Shown piece by piece: positions 35,311-49,142 of a stretch of DNA of 64,000 nt (its first letter is position 1; every line of letters begins with the position of its first letter). The position numbers were made by a program, and so were the translations under genes. The notes beneath the pieces were generated by a model that was not told where the DNA came from, did not search any database, and worked only from the letters and a program-made list of their open reading frames with translations. Where the stretch lies: contig OZ005620.1 of assembly GCA_963930655.1 (NCBI GenBank), positions 1,937,001 through 2,001,000 on the forward strand. Direction: 5' to 3'. Origin of the DNA: Myrica gale (taxonomy: Eukaryota > Streptophyta > Magnoliopsida > Fagales > Myricaceae).

Positions 35311-37041
35311 TTATTCCTTTAAGCTCTATAGTTTAAAGTATGGACAGAAGGGGAGGGGGCGACATGCAGATATTTTTATCATTCGCCACATCTCCGACGT
35401 CGTTTGCTTTTATCCTGCATCGCTAATGCCACATGATCCACAGCTTTAACAAAAGATATGAGAGAGAGTCTTTGAAATAATCGAACACTCACATGCTTGA
35501 CCCAACTAACCTTGCGGGCTCACCAACCACGCTCTCCTCCAGTTACAGGTGGCAGGTGCATATATCGTCGGACTCACTCCGGTAAACCACAACCCACACG
35601 CCACACGAGGTTTATTTTTTTAATTTACTTTTTGCTTTCTGGCCGAGTCCAGTTGACCAATTATATTTCGAAGCAGTCAAATTCGGTTGCCATGGAGGCT
35701 TAGATGTAAAATGATAGGATGGGATTTAGATGTAAAATTTTTGATAGTTTAAAATTTTAATTTGTAAAAATAGTAAAATAAATAAGAAGATAGATGATTT
35801 GAGTAAAATTTTTATATTTGTTTATAATTATTTTATTAAATTAAGATAAAATATTTGGCAGCAAAACACCTCTAAAAATAATTACTTATTGACGAGAATC
35901 TAGACTTATCAGCACAATTCTACTCCTCTCAATGAGATTTTTAGGCATCCTATATAGAATGTGTCTAAAATTCTTTTTGATAAAAAAGAAGAAAAAAATA
36001 GATATAGCAAAGGCTAAGAATCTGTTAGTGGGTATTTAATCCAGAAAAAAATGGTTTTAAGATAATTTCAAAACTTTTTTTTATTATTTTTGTAAAAAAA
36101 ATAATATACAACGCGCGCATTATTCAAATATTATATTTTTTTATCTTTTTAAGGTTAGTATTATATTTTTTATAAAAAAAAATTAGTGTTCTTCTTGAAT
36201 TCTTTTTTAACTACTCAAAATCATGAAGGTGTGAAAACACAATTCTAAACTAAATTTTACAACGTCTTATTCTTCACGTAACAACTTAAAAAAACGCCGA
36301 CCATTTCTATTTCTTTATTTTGTTTTCTAAGCATATTATATTCCTAATTTAGGTATGAACACAAGTAGACTTTCCTATTAAATTGACACCTTCATGTGAT
36401 GTGATGTTACGTTTATTTGATGCAGATATTTCGTACGTAATAATGCTCGAGACGTCGCATGATGCACGTTGTCAGAGCATGATCAGACGGTGTTGGGAGA
36501 ATCCCGCGTGCGAGGAGTTCGCTGCTCTCTGTCATAGGTGGCGAAATAAATCCAGGCTGTCAAGCTGACATGGGGATTATTTTGTTGTTGGAAAAAAACA
36601 TATTTATATAAAATATTAAAATATTTCATGTTTTCTGGAAAATAACAAAGCTCTCGGCTCTAGGAAATGACTTGTCTGGCGTTGTTATTCTGACAGCTGT
36701 GTTTGAACTATTTAACCAATGAGTTATATCTAGTGTCACGATGACTGTGTGAACGCTTCAGTCACAGCCTTTTTGGCACCATTGGATATGCAGATGCTGT
36801 TCTTCTGGAAAAAAAAAAAATCTATGTTTGAGAGCGACTGTACCCCGTAGGACTCTGGTGGGGTTGGTAAGTTATTAACAAAGTCGTAATGTCATGTTTC
36901 GGGGTGTTTATCTTGGTTCGTCCCTATCCTTTTCAGAACTTCTTTTCGTTATTGTTATTTTTAAAATATATATATGATAAATCCAATATTGACTAGTTCC
37001 TACTGCCTTCAATGTGTTGACTAAAGATATATCAACTATCC

Positions 37042-37235
37042 TAAGGTTGTGTTTGTGTTGTAAAATTTTAGTGTTGTTAAAATTTTAGGTATTGGGTTTA
37101 GTAAAAAAGTGAAGAGATAGATAATTTTTTTGTAGTAAATAGTAATGATTTGATGGGGAGAGAGATTATATTGTAATATTTAATTGTGTTAAAATTTTAG
37201 AGGGGGTAAAATTTTGGTACTCAAACGCACCCTAG
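37042..37235 (+). mobile_element. MITE, family 1, copy 2
   Basis: The ends CTAAGGTTGTGTTTG and CAAACGCACCCTAG are inverted repeats. The body (GTAAAATTTTAGTGTTG, TATTGGGTTTAGT, GATTTGATGGGGAGAGAG) is almost identical to the copy at 46709-46909. Confidence 0.75.
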
Positions 37236-37448
37236 AGTAAAAAATAATTATCCTAATTCATAATTTTATGACCCCTTTAGATTATAAATTTTTGTTCACA
37301 TGAAAAAACTGAGAATTATATTATAAAATTGTGCAATTATAGAACACCAATACTCCTTATCTTTCTTAGCCTAGTGTGATCAATAATCAAGTTTTGTTGT
37401 TTACAAATATAAATAAATTATATGTCTGAAATGTTTATCTGCATCCAG

Positions 37449-37560
37449 TTTTTTTTTTGTAGGTAAAGCGGGACCAAGCCTGCGAGAATGGGGTCAAATA
37501 GATTGATCCCTTGATGGAACCCCTCCAAAAGGAGGAGACGTCAACTGAGCTATAGCTCAC
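37449..37560 (-). mobile_element. Possible tRNA-derived SINE
   Basis: On the minus strand the stretch begins AGCTATAGCTCAGTTGACG, which resembles a tRNA 5' end with an RNA polymerase III A box (TAGCTCAGTTG). A weak B-box-like GGTTCCATCAA follows, and the element ends in a run of ten A. This fits a short SINE, but no target duplication is clear and the B box is poor. Confidence 0.35.
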
Positions 37561-37561
37561 T

Positions 37562-37745
37562 AAGGGGTTGTTTGTTTACCAAAATTTTGGAGAATATTCT
37601 TGAAATTTTGGGAATCTTTACTTTATTGAGATTTGTTGGGGTTTGTGAAAAGTAGAGTATGTAGGTATAAAAGATAAAATTTTTAGAGATTGTTTGGGTT
37701 GTCCAAATTGTTGAGACCCCAAATTTTTGGGGAAACAAACATGAC
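37562..37745. mobile_element. MITE, family 2, copy 2
   Basis: The left end AAGGGGTTGTTTGTTTACC and right end TTTTTGGGGAAACAAAC give inverted repeats about 180 bp apart. The start resembles that of the element at 9511-9677. It directly adjoins the SINE-like stretch. Confidence 0.5.
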
Positions 37746-38669
37746 TGAACAATCTTAATAAAGTTCATTAAAAAAAGGTATATAAATTTTTGGGATAAAA
37801 AAATACATTACACATTCTAACTATATGTGACTTGATACTTTGCATCTCAAATTATTATTTTTTATTAAAATTTGTAATTTTTTTAAAATTATGATCTTAC
37901 CCTCATAAAAATATCAACGTCAAAAAAATTTAATTTTAGTACAAATTGGCTGGAAATTTAATTGTGAACGCAATATGTTCGGAATCAATAGTTTATGAGT
38001 ACAATGAGAAAAAATAATAATTTAAAGTGTCAAAATCCTATAATGAGAGTATAAAGTATATTTATTCATATTTTTTTAAAATTTCATATGATTAATGGTT
38101 TCAATCTTAGATATGGACTATAAATAAGAAATTAGCACAATATTTTAGCTTAGCAATTGTTCAATTACAAGAATTTTGTTTTCATTATTTGAAAAGATAA
38201 AAAATGCCACATAAATGTCAAGGTGTATAAGTGCCGAAGTCCTATTTTATTTTGTTTTTCCCCTTTGTAAACATATTAAATAGTGTTGAAGCATTGATAG
38301 AGAAAAATAATAATAAATTGGCATTTGATTTAATTGGTAAAGTATTGATTGCGTTTGCGTTTGCGTTACTTCAGTTACACTCTCGTAAATACAAATTTTC
38401 GGATTAAAAAAAATTAAAAATAATTAGTCAGGAGCGAGATGACGATCCTCTGTAGTTTAAATCGCTCCCTTGGGCAGCCACGTTAATAAAAATAAAAAAA
38501 TCCCAGAAATGCAAAAAATAAAACTCGGATTCCCAATTTCATCCCCGCAAATAATGGCAAACTCCGTAAATACCAAGAAAAATAGTTGTCAAAAATTGAA
38601 ATTGGGGAACAAGCTCCAAGTCTGATTCAGAGGAGGACCTTTGGCCAGTTGGCCCTCTCTCCCTGCTTC

Positions 38670-38677
38670 TATATATA
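38670..38677 (+). promoter_or_regulatory. TATA box of the HMG-CoA synthase gene
   Basis: TATATATA lies 193 bp upstream of the start codon at 38870 and is followed by a C/T-rich stretch typical of a plant leader. Transcription would start near 38700, giving a leader of about 165 nt. Confidence 0.55.
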
Positions 38678-38869
38678 CGGGAACACCTACATGTGAGCCT
38701 CACCACTGCGTTCTCTCTCAGACCCCAACTCGATTGCCTTTTTCTGTTCTAAACTCCCCTACCGAACGGGGATCTACTCCAAGAGGGAGAAAAAGGAATC
38801 TCTTGTTCGGAATCTTTGGGATCCTTCTCTTCGGGGTATTGCAACTGTGAAGGAAAGTTTAGAGCAAAT

Positions 38870-41800
38870 ATGGCAAAGAATGTGGGAATTCTCGCCGTGG
38901 ACATCTACTTCCCTCCTACCTGTATACAGCAGGTGACTACCGTCTTTCTCTCTCTCTCTCTTATTTCTGTTCCTGTTTGGATTTCGGAAACGTTGGAAAT
39001 GAAACGAAAGTCTGTAACTTTTTTTTTTTGTGTATTTATGTTGCTCATCTCGAAAACCAAAGAGGAGATAAAAGTAAGCTTCGCTATTCGGATAGCTCAA
39101 AATTACTTTGTTTGACAGAAAGTGGAAATTCTTTTTTTTTGGCTCTTCATATCTCCGACTCTATATTATTCGAAATTTGGGAATCAGCAATCTAATACGT
39201 CTACATATAAATATTACTTATAAAAAAAATAAGTCTAAATATAAATATATCTTGTAGATGTATTTTCGTTCTCAATGTTTTCATTTCTGAAAAGGACATC
39301 TATATGGGATGGAAACTAATCTAGTTGACATACTCGAGGAAGCTACAGTGCTAATTTATAATCTTATTTTTCCATTTACTTTCCGTATAATCAAATAGAA
39401 CCCCCTTTTTTTTCCCCTTTACTTCCTCTGTCCGTTGATGGAGGATGGAATTCTAAGCATACGTAACATTTTGTCTATAATGGTTTTAGGGGGCTCAGAT
39501 GCGTGCTACTTTTGCATGTATTAATATCTAGTTTGGTGCACTGGGTTTTAGTTTAAGTCGTCTATGTACCTATCTGGTTCTAAGTCTAGGCTACAAAGGC
39601 AGTGTTAATAATCAATTATTTTACAATTACTCGTAGAATGGTGATAGTCACGTTGCTGTTTTTCTATGATGAACGTGTTGTTTGAAATGGATTAAGAAAG
39701 AGGTGGGTACCGTTAGTTGAAATAGCAATTGAGACAGGTAGATTTATGTTGATAGCTGCTTCAGAAATTTGACATTTAGTTCTTTATTATTTGTGATTGT
39801 TTCTTTAGGGAAAGGAGTAGGCAACAATTGATAACTATGCCCAGGGAATAACCAACAAGGAATTACCAGCAGAGTATGCATATAAAATTTCACATTAGTA
39901 AAGAACTTTTTCCAGAACCAATTTAAAACTTAGAAAATTGTTGACCGTGATTTAATAAGATCAAAATAAGGAGGAAATTACTCCACATTCTCCAAGAGAG
40001 ATCTCCTGTTCCTTTTTTTTTCAATAAGCTAGAAACTCCAATTATCACATTGAAATGGCCATTAAAATTCCTGGCATGATATTAATTTCCACGAGTGTTC
40101 TTGTAAACCACACTACTTACATTTGCCTCACCTGTTGAAATAGGAAGCATTGGAGGCTCATGATGGTGCAAGCAAGGGGAAATACACTATCGGTCTTGGG
40201 CAAGATTGCATGGCATTTTGTACTGAGGTTGAAGATGTCATCTCGATGAGGTTATGATTCAAAATTCAATTCACTGGTGTTCTGTACAGTCTTTCTAGAC
40301 TCTGGCAGCATTCAGTGGAAGATATCGCTCTTCCATTGCAGTAATCTAGAAATGTTCTGGGGAGTTTGAAGAATGCTAAGATAACTGAAGAGGGTGTCTC
40401 CTTTGAATATAGGAAATCTAATAGTCTAATATGAAAACCTGCAATAAGAGTTGAACAATGCTGATTCCATTTAGAAAGTATAAGACTTAAATGGGTGAGG
40501 AACCACGCCAAGTGTATCTTCTAGTGGACAACCCTGCAAGGGAAATGGATGCTGAATAAATTTGCAACATGACATGGGAGACTATCCTTTTCATAATAAC
40601 CAAAAAGATCTCATATATATGTTCGTATGTGTGTAAGCACTGTATTAGTTTTATTTTATACTTATGAGGGGGCTCATGCTGACATCTGCTTTTTTTTTTT
40701 GTTCCAAGCCTATTAGTTTGGTTATTCATGCATAATTGACACAGTTATTTGATCCTCAGATTCACCTTTACTAGTAATAACAATATTTTCATTAACATCT
40801 TGGCTCTTCAATTTTCAGCATGACAGTGGTTACTTCCCTCCTTGAGAAATATGGGATTGATCCCAAACAAATTGGGCGTCTGGAAGTAGGCAGTGAGACT
40901 GTAATAGACAAGAGCAAATCAATTAAGACATTCCTGATGCAAATCTTTGAGGTAGTCATCTGAATGATTAAATGCATGGGCTCCTCTGATTTGAATTAAT
41001 TGCTGATTTCTGGTGTCTGGTAATGAAATGCAATATTGATTTTGTGACCTGATGATGACTCTTTGCTCCATATCTACAAGTCTACAAAGCCATTATTTTT
41101 ATTCAGCAGACTAAATATATGCCCATTAATTGAAGAATATATGGCCTATAATTGACTTATGACTAATTTTTAATACTGTTATACAAAGGCATGTTTCTTT
41201 TAGCATTATCCCTGTCCAAAAATTAGCATAAAAATGTTCAACTATATGGAAACAAGGGCTATTAAATATATTGGGCTATTAAAACCTTGGTTGAGATGAA
41301 GTGAGACATTTCTTCTGATTAAGTGAAGCACACTAGCGATTCATACCATCCATGTCGGCTCTGAGTTTTGTTGTCCTAGTTCTGAGGTTCTTTGTAAGAA
41401 GTTTTCACAAAACCTGGTTTAAGGCCCCTTAAATCTATACAGATATTGATTCTACTTGTACACACAATATTGGATTATCAGGTGGAGGAAGAGGTTAAAG
41501 TTGCTTTGCTTTCTAAATTTTTCTGCAATTGGTTTTGGAAGCAAAGTGTGATTCTTGGGTGCTTCCTTTTCAAGTAGCAATCTTTTGGTGGACTGTTATT
41601 TGTATTTGGATCCCCTATATTGCTCTGCTGTGATTATTCTTTCGAGGAAATTCCTTTAGTCTGTATTTCAATTCCTATGAGTGACAATGCATGTTCTTCA
41701 AGAGTTTAATTTATTGTTCTTTACTTGCTTGGAATGAACAGAAAAGTGGAAATACCGACATTGAAGGTGTGGACTCAACTAATGCATGCTATGGGGGAAC

Positions 41801-44290
41801 TGCAGCTTTATTCAACTGTGTCAATTGGGTTGAGAGTACTTCATGGGATGGACGCTATGGACTTGTTGTGTGCACTGACAGCGCGGTATGAAATTTTTCT
41901 TCATATATAATATGGTACCTTGGACTCCAGAAGCAGAGTTCCTTTATTTCGTACATGAGATAAGTCATATATTGTGAATATGCAAAATGGAGCACTTCTG
42001 AATTCGGAGATGGTTTTATTATTCACCCAGATGAATTCCTCTAATTGGCATAAATTACTATTTTTCCTTGTAAGTAGGGTCCATGCATCTTATACAGTCT
42101 ACCGTGCACCATTTACTGACTGTTGTTTCTTTTATCAGGTTTATGCAGAAGGACCAGCTCGGCCAACCGGAGGAGCAGCTGCTATTGCCTTTCTAATAGG
42201 ACCAGATGCTCCTATTTCTTTTGAGAGCAGATTAAGGGGGAGCCATATGGCTCATGTCTATGATTTTTACAAGCCAAATCTTGCTAGTGAATATCCGGTA
42301 ATTTTTCCTAGTTTGCTTCATAAATATTATTCTTGACATGAACTGTTGACATTGGAACATTATTTTGGAAATCTGATGATTCTTTTCACCTTTTTGTTTT
42401 CCTGATTGTTTGGGTGCTTTAGTTTTTGGTTGCGAATACCTGAGAATGACGATTTGAATTTAGCCTGTATTGTTCACATGTTTTTCAACAAACAGGATTG
42501 ACTATTTGGGGATTGTGTTGCTTGTTGGAATTATTTTTATCTATCTACAAATACGATTGCAGGTTGTTGATGGGAAGCTTTCTCAAACGTGTTATCTCAT
42601 GGCTGTTGATTCTTGCTACAAACATTTCTGTAACAAGTAAGCTTCCTTTAAAGTTCTGAAAGCTTTTAACATGCTTTAGTAGAGATGTGGGGGATCATAT
42701 GTATGCCAGATAAATGCCTTACTCTTTTAAATTCTGTAGGTACGAGAAACTGGAAGGCAAGCAATTTTCGCTTTGTGATGCTGAGTATTTTGTATTTCAT
42801 TCTCCATACAACAAGGTAGGTTGTGTTACCAACAATAAACCTGCAACCAACTTCTCCCATGGACTAATAAATGAAATTCTAAAGCACTAGAACACTAGCT
42901 CTCATTTTCTTATTCAATCTTTTTTGCTTTGAACTACTGCAGCTTGTACAGAAAAGCTTTGCTCGGTTGTTGTTCAATGACTACTTGAGAAATGCCAGGT
43001 TCTTGTTGCTTCATCTCTTTGGGAATTATAACCTCTAGTTTTCGGAAAGTACTGTCTATTAACTTATATTATCTTCTATTTGCAGCTCCATTGATGAGGT
43101 TGCTAAAGAAAAGCTGGGACCCTTTGCAGCCTTATCTGGTGACGAAAGCTACCAGAGCCGGGATCTGGAAAAGGTACATAACTGAACGTGATTATGATAT
43201 GAAAAAAAAAACAATGGTTCTATTCTTCTACTTTCTGAAGATGATTTTGGAGTACCTCATTCTTAAGATTGGAACTTGCGTGATGATCTGTGGACATTGT
43301 TCTTCTATAGGTAACCCAGCAACTTGCAAAGTCCCTATATGATGCAAAGGTGCAGCCAACCACTTTACTTCCAAAGCAAGTTGGCAACATGTACACCGCA
43401 TCTCTCTATGCTGCCTTCGCATCCCTTATTCACAATAAACATAGCACATTGGTAATTTTCTAACTACTTCTCAATTCAACAGTTGCATTCTTCCCTCCAA
43501 ATGCTCTTATTTCCTTATTGTCATCATTGTTCTTTAACAACTTGCAGGCCGGTCAGCGGGTGGTAATGTTCTCATATGGGAGTGGCTTGACTGCGACAAT
43601 GTTTTCATTGCGATTTAGTGAAGGTCAACATCCCTTTAGCTTATCAAACATTGCCGCTGTGATGGATGTCGCAGGGAAGTTAGAGTCAAGGCATGAGGTA
43701 CATCCCTGATTAACCCTCTAGATCCAATAGAAGTCCTGGTGTCTTTGCTGGACGTTTTATTACATTAACTGTAGCTAACTAAGAGCCCTGGCATCATGGG
43801 GATCTTTTGATTTCCCCCTACGTTTGAGTCCAACACTTTTTATTGGTCTTTAATACCTATTGAGTCCTCTGCGCGAGAGGTCACAAAGCTTAATACTGGC
43901 ATGTAGTGTCTTTGAAGAGGAGAAAAATAATAAACAGAAATAAAGCTGAGAAGAATTTTATAATGACACTTTTTTTTGCCGAGCGTTTATAATGACTCGT
44001 TCCTTTTACTTTCTAGCTTAGTTGGACATGTGGGATTTTCTGGCATTTCAATGTTAGTGCCTTTTTTCATGCAGTACCCTCCAGAGAAGTTTGTAGCGAC
44101 AATGAAGCTAATGGAGCACAGGTATGGAGCCAAGGACTTTGTGACAAGCAAGGACATCAGCCTTTTATCTCCAGGCACATACTATCTTACTGAAGTTGAC
44201 TCCATGTACCGGAGATTCTACACCAAGAAGGATGGGGACACTACCACCGGCGCACCCTGCAAGAATGGTGCTGTTGTCAACGGTCACTGA
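38870..44290 (+). CDS. HMGS: Hydroxymethylglutaryl-CoA synthase
   Basis: Twelve exons (38870-38932, 40144-40250, 40819-40951, 41742-41885, 42139-42297, 42563-42636, 42740-42815, 42943-42998, 43086-43173, 43311-43451, 43548-43697, 44075-44290) join into 468 residues with no frame error; Arabidopsis HMGS is 461. The enzyme condenses acetyl-CoA with acetoacetyl-CoA to HMG-CoA, the step before HMG-CoA reductase in the cytosolic mevalonate pathway. Catalytic Glu79 (RLEVGSET), Cys117 ([12 protein letters not shown]) and His247 (FHSPYNK) fall at the same numbers as in studied plant enzymes. The N-terminus [18 protein letters not shown] is the usual one, without a transit peptide. All introns are GT-AG. 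The C-terminal tail after RRFY is a little longer than in Arabidopsis. Confidence 0.97.
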
Positions 44291-45756
44291 AAGTGAACAT
44301 ATTACAGCGTGTGCCAAGAAGATGGCTTGTGTTCTTAGGTATCCTCAGTAGGAAGAAGAACGCCTTCCATAAGTCTGTATGCTTCTCTTTATTTTTCATT
44401 TTTTAAAAAAAGTTTCTCTTTCCAATTTCCAATTTCAAAATGTAGTTTATCCCAATAATCATTTCCTATGTTTAAACCAAAATGTCATATCTCTGGATGA
44501 TGATATTGTAACAAACGGTGAAGTTCTTAATGTTATACTTTATAGAGTGAACTCAAATGTGCTACCTTGGTTGTGGTAGTAGTGAATATCCGAAGCTCTC
44601 AAGTATATAAATTCTCTAAGCTAGTAGGCGGTGTTAGAAAATATTATTCTTCTGACCCCTCTCGGTTACAGAGAAGGTATCTCTTCTCAAAAGTTCAACT
44701 CCTATGATATTTGCTTGTACTCTCTCTCTCGCGCGCGCGCGCGCGCCTTTCATCACGGGAAGGTATCTGTTTCTTAACCCCTCTTAAGGCCTCCCCATTT
44801 CGTTAGCCTGCATGGATGGATTCCATGAGGCGCGATATGCCTCCTGTTGAATGTGACCTTATGAAGCTGATTAAGACACTTTAATCCTGGGATAAAAGTG
44901 TTTTGTTTGGTCGTGATATTTAATTTAGGAGACAAAGGGAAATTCATAGAACAGTTTTAAGAATATAGCATTAATTCTTAAAACTAATAGAGCATTAATT
45001 CTAAAAGTTTTCTGTATTTGTGAATTTCAATTTTATTAAAAGACTTTTAAAAGTATAAATGGGGGAGAACAGGAGAAAAGTTAATGGAACGTGAATAAAA
45101 CATATTGGAAATTCAATATTTGAATTTTTATCCTATGGTATTATGCCTGCCTAAATTGAAGGAAAATTATTTTGAACTTCTAAACAGAGTCAATGTCACT
45201 TTGAAAGTCCGAACTACTATTAGGTCCTCAAGCAACTAAAATTAATCAATATATGCCGTCCAAATAAATCCAAGTGACAATGATTCATAATTAGGAGTTG
45301 CAGTATGAAGTTTTCTCTAAGTAATTGTTTAATTCAAATTTTCAAACCATAAATTTTCTCTTAATGCCTTCATGTATCCATGCATAATGTTTGAGCAAGT
45401 GGCAGCGTTTATTAGAAGTCAAATAGACGACCAAAACAACGATGATTCAGTTTTTGTTTTATGGCCATTTGAAGCTGGCAACAGCTCCATCTTTTTTTTT
45501 TTAATCTTCAAATGATAAAAGAGCTCAGTAGCCAGTAAACCTTCCCTTTCTCTTCCAAATGCGGTTGTTTTTTAACGTAATTTTGCGAGAATAACAAAAC
45601 CAGACGCAACCAATGATGGACTTTAGCTGGTTAAGCTCCAGAAGATATGAAGCAGACGGCGGTCATAAAAGATTTCCCAGTGTATAATTTAATATCCGAG
45701 GGAGGGCCTGAGGCATTAGAGTTCTGCAAGGCGCAGTGGAACTTAATTCAACCCCA
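44291..45756. other. Intergenic region after HMG-CoA synthase
   Basis: It holds the 3' region of HMGS, a CT/GC microsatellite at about 44720-44747, and AT-rich DNA. No gene is supported. Confidence 0.55.
44720..44747. repeat. Compound (TC)n(GC)n microsatellite
   Basis: About five TC dinucleotides run directly into about eight GC dinucleotides. An alternating GC run of this length in AT-rich plant DNA is uncommon and can adopt Z-DNA. It lies about 430 bp after the HMGS stop codon. Confidence 0.9.
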
Positions 45757-46529
45757 ATGGCCAAGGCAGGACTACATGTTGTTCTGTACCCATTATTGCT
45801 TGCAGCCCTTCTGCAGGGCTGCCATAGCCAGCAGGAAAGGAAGGTATTGGTTTTTTTACTTCTCTTGTGTGATAATTCCAAATATCCAACTCACGTTGGA
45901 TGTTGTTTAAGGAATTGCATGGCGTCGCATACAGGTTCACATTGTATACATGGGAGAGCAGCCTCAAAGAGATTTTTTGGCTGCATCTACACACCATTCT
46001 TCCATGTTAGGAGTACTCGGAAGGTTACTGTCCTGCAGTTACTTCTGCGCATCTATTCTAGTCTTTTATTTCTTCATATAAAATCAATGACCGACGATGC
46101 ACACAACTTTGTGGAACTAATACGAGATTAAGCGGCCGAAATGTGAACAATGTGACATTTTTGGACTACGACTTTACTTCGAGTTATCTGAAGAACATGT
46201 TTTTTTTGCAATTGCAGTGCTTTATTGGCCAAAGAGTCATTAATTTACAGTTATGGGAGGAGTTTCAACGGATTTGCAGCGAAGTTAACTGATGGAGAAG
46301 TTGCCAAGTTCTCAGGTGAGATCGTCAAACAAAAAGTAAGGAATGAAATTCTCTTAGCCTCTCTGTGCTAAAAGCAAGTGAAAAAATGTGTTCCAGAAAT
46401 GGAGGGGTGTTATTTCGGTGATTCCAAACCATAAACTACAGCTTCACACTACAAGGTCTTGGGATTTCATGGGTTTCACAGAAGGCAAACTTGGAAGCCC
46501 CAAAGAGAATTTGCTTTGCAATATTATAA

Positions 46530-46685
<156 letters not shown>

Positions 46686-46708
46686 TGAGGTTTTCTTCTC
46701 AGCTATAC

Positions 46709-46909
46709 AGGGTGTGTTTGTGTTGTAAAATTTTAGTGTTGTTAAAATTTTAGGTATTGGGTTTAGTGAAAAAGTGTAGAGAGATGTAATTTTTTATATT
46801 TTTTGTAATGAATAGTAGTGATTTGATGGGGGAGAGAGAGATTATATTGTAATTTTTTATTGTGTTAAAATTTTAGAGTGTGTAAAATTTTAGGACGCAA
46901 ACGCACCCT
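46709..46909 (+). mobile_element. MITE, family 1, copy 3, in the subtilase pseudogene
   Basis: The ends AGGGTGTGTTTG and CAAACGCACCCT are inverted repeats. The 200-bp body is nearly identical to 37042-37235 and is the reverse of 8025-8229. It starts about 25 bp after the donor site ending the IWPES exon, so it lies in an intron. Confidence 0.8.
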
Positions 46910-47163
46910 TAGTTTGGGCATTTCCTTGTGCCCAAACGCAAACTAAGGAAAATGAGTCGCCATTTTAGTGTTCTGCATTCACAGGCAAAGATAATTAAGT
47001 AGAGATAGATTTATGAATACTGAAACACTGGAACATATAGTCCAACAAAATTTTGGGGCGTAAACATTCACCTAATCATGGGACAAAAGTAATTAGTACA
47101 TAATTTGGGTCACAAACTTAGGGCAGTCGAAATGGTATTAATCTGTTTGGCTTTGATCCCGGT

Positions 47164-47624
47164 CAGGGCCGGCTCAAGGGTAAGGCAGCTTAGGCGGTGG
47201 CCTAAGGCCTCACCCTGAGCAAGGCCCCATAAAGATTAAAAATAATTTTTTTTTTTTTTTTGTGTTGTAGATGACCCAAAAATAAAAAGACAATTGTGCT
47301 AAGAATAAAATGGCAAGATGCAATATTTTCATATATTTTTTTATTATGAGTTGTTCTAATATATTTCTTTCAGACCTCCAAATCTTTTTTTAGAAATTTC
47401 TAAATTTTGCTCAAAGAAAAAAAATGCCTTATAAATTTCTTAATTGTTCTAGTCATGGGGCCTTGATATCATGTAGTAGGGCCTCATAAAAACAATTAAT
47501 GGGGCCTTTGAGTATTTTATATTAAATTTAATAATTTTCAAATATTTTTAATTAAATTTTATATTTAAAAAAGTCTAATAAATTATTTTGCCTTAGGCCA
47601 CCCATTTTGTTTGAACCGGCCCTG
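47164..47624. mobile_element. Non-autonomous hAT element with perfect 8-bp target duplication
   Basis: The 461-bp element starts CAGGGCCGGCTC and ends GAACCGGCCCTG, near-perfect inverted repeats. Both sides carry ATCCCGGT (47156-47163 and 47625-47632), the 8-bp target duplication diagnostic of hAT transposons. The interior is AT-rich without a transposase. It sits in the same pseudogene intron, ending about 20 bp before the splice acceptor of the GHGTH exon. Confidence 0.88.
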
Positions 47625-47703
47625 ATCCCGGTTAGCAACTCACAGCAAGATCATCGGAGCCCGTTTCTACAAAAGTGAAAGCTCTTACGACATCACTGGT
47701 TAG

Positions 47704-48227
<524 letters not shown>

Positions 48228-48977
48228 TGAATGATATGATGAAGGGCATCTCCATTAATAGCTTCGACCTAAATGGAAAATCATTTCCCCTGATTTGGGG
48301 TGGAGATGCTGCAAACTACTCTACAGGTTCTAACCCAGAAATCTCAAAACAGTGCCTAACTGGTTCCATGAATTCATACAAAGTTCGAGGAAAGATATTC
48401 TGTGAAACCGACGGGCCTGGCACAGGCATTCGAAGAGCCAATGGTGTCAGAACCATTATGGCCTATCCATCCATTCACGATGCTGCATCGAATTATCTGT
48501 TTCCAGCAACAGTGATCAGCACAGAAGATGGCCTCAAAGTTTTGGAGCACATCAAATCAACAGAGTAAATATACTTTCTGCTGTAATTTTGATTAAATCA
48601 GTTACTGATAGCATCAATTGCTTATTAAGAAAGTTTCTGCAATTTCCTAATTGAATAATCCGAAGCCTTGATAGAGAACCGATGGCAAGTATTCTGGTTG
48701 GTGAGACATGGAAGGACGTCATGGCTCCTAATGTTGTGTCATTTTCTTCCAGAGGACCCAACCCTATGAACCCAGACGTCCTCAAGGTGATCCAGGAACT
48801 GCATACCTAGACACAGTATTGGTCTCACCTATAAATTTAGTTCAAGAATACGTCTTGAGATGTCAAAATCTTGTTTGGATGGTATGCAGCCCGATCTCAC
48901 TGCCCTTGGAATGAACATTATTGCTGCTTGTTCTCCGGTAGCACCACCTTCCCTGGACCCGGAGGACACTAGGAGTG

Positions 48978-49142
48978 TTAGAAATAAAAATTTGAACTGA
49001 AGAAAAGAAAAAAAATATTTACATTGATAAGTGAGAAAACCGAATGCCCAATTGGGCCTTCCAACAGTGGATGTAAGTTAATGACCGAACCACTTAAAAA
49101 TCTTGTCTCACTTATCAAAGTTAAAATTTTTTATTTCTTACA
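48978..49142. mobile_element. MITE inserted in the catalytic-serine exon of the subtilase pseudogene
   Basis: The 165-bp insert has ends TTAGAAATAAAAATTTGAACT-like on the left and AGTTAAAATTTTTTATTTCT on the right, which are inverted repeats, plus inner arms GATAAGTGAGA and TCTCACTTATC. AGGAGTG flanks both sides (48971-48977 and 49143-49149). Removing it rejoins the codons before [12 protein letters not shown]. Confidence 0.85.

Larger units (their letters stand above)
32785..38640. other. Gene desert between the MOCOS-like gene and HMG-CoA synthase
   Basis: Nearly 6 kb of AT-rich DNA without a supported gene. It holds a 30-bp tandem repeat (35241-35310), two MITEs (37042-37235 and 37562-37745) and a SINE-like stretch (37449-37560). 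The phrase CTAAGAGTGCATGCACCACTG occurs twice near 33310 and 33390. The rest I cannot assign. Confidence 0.5.
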
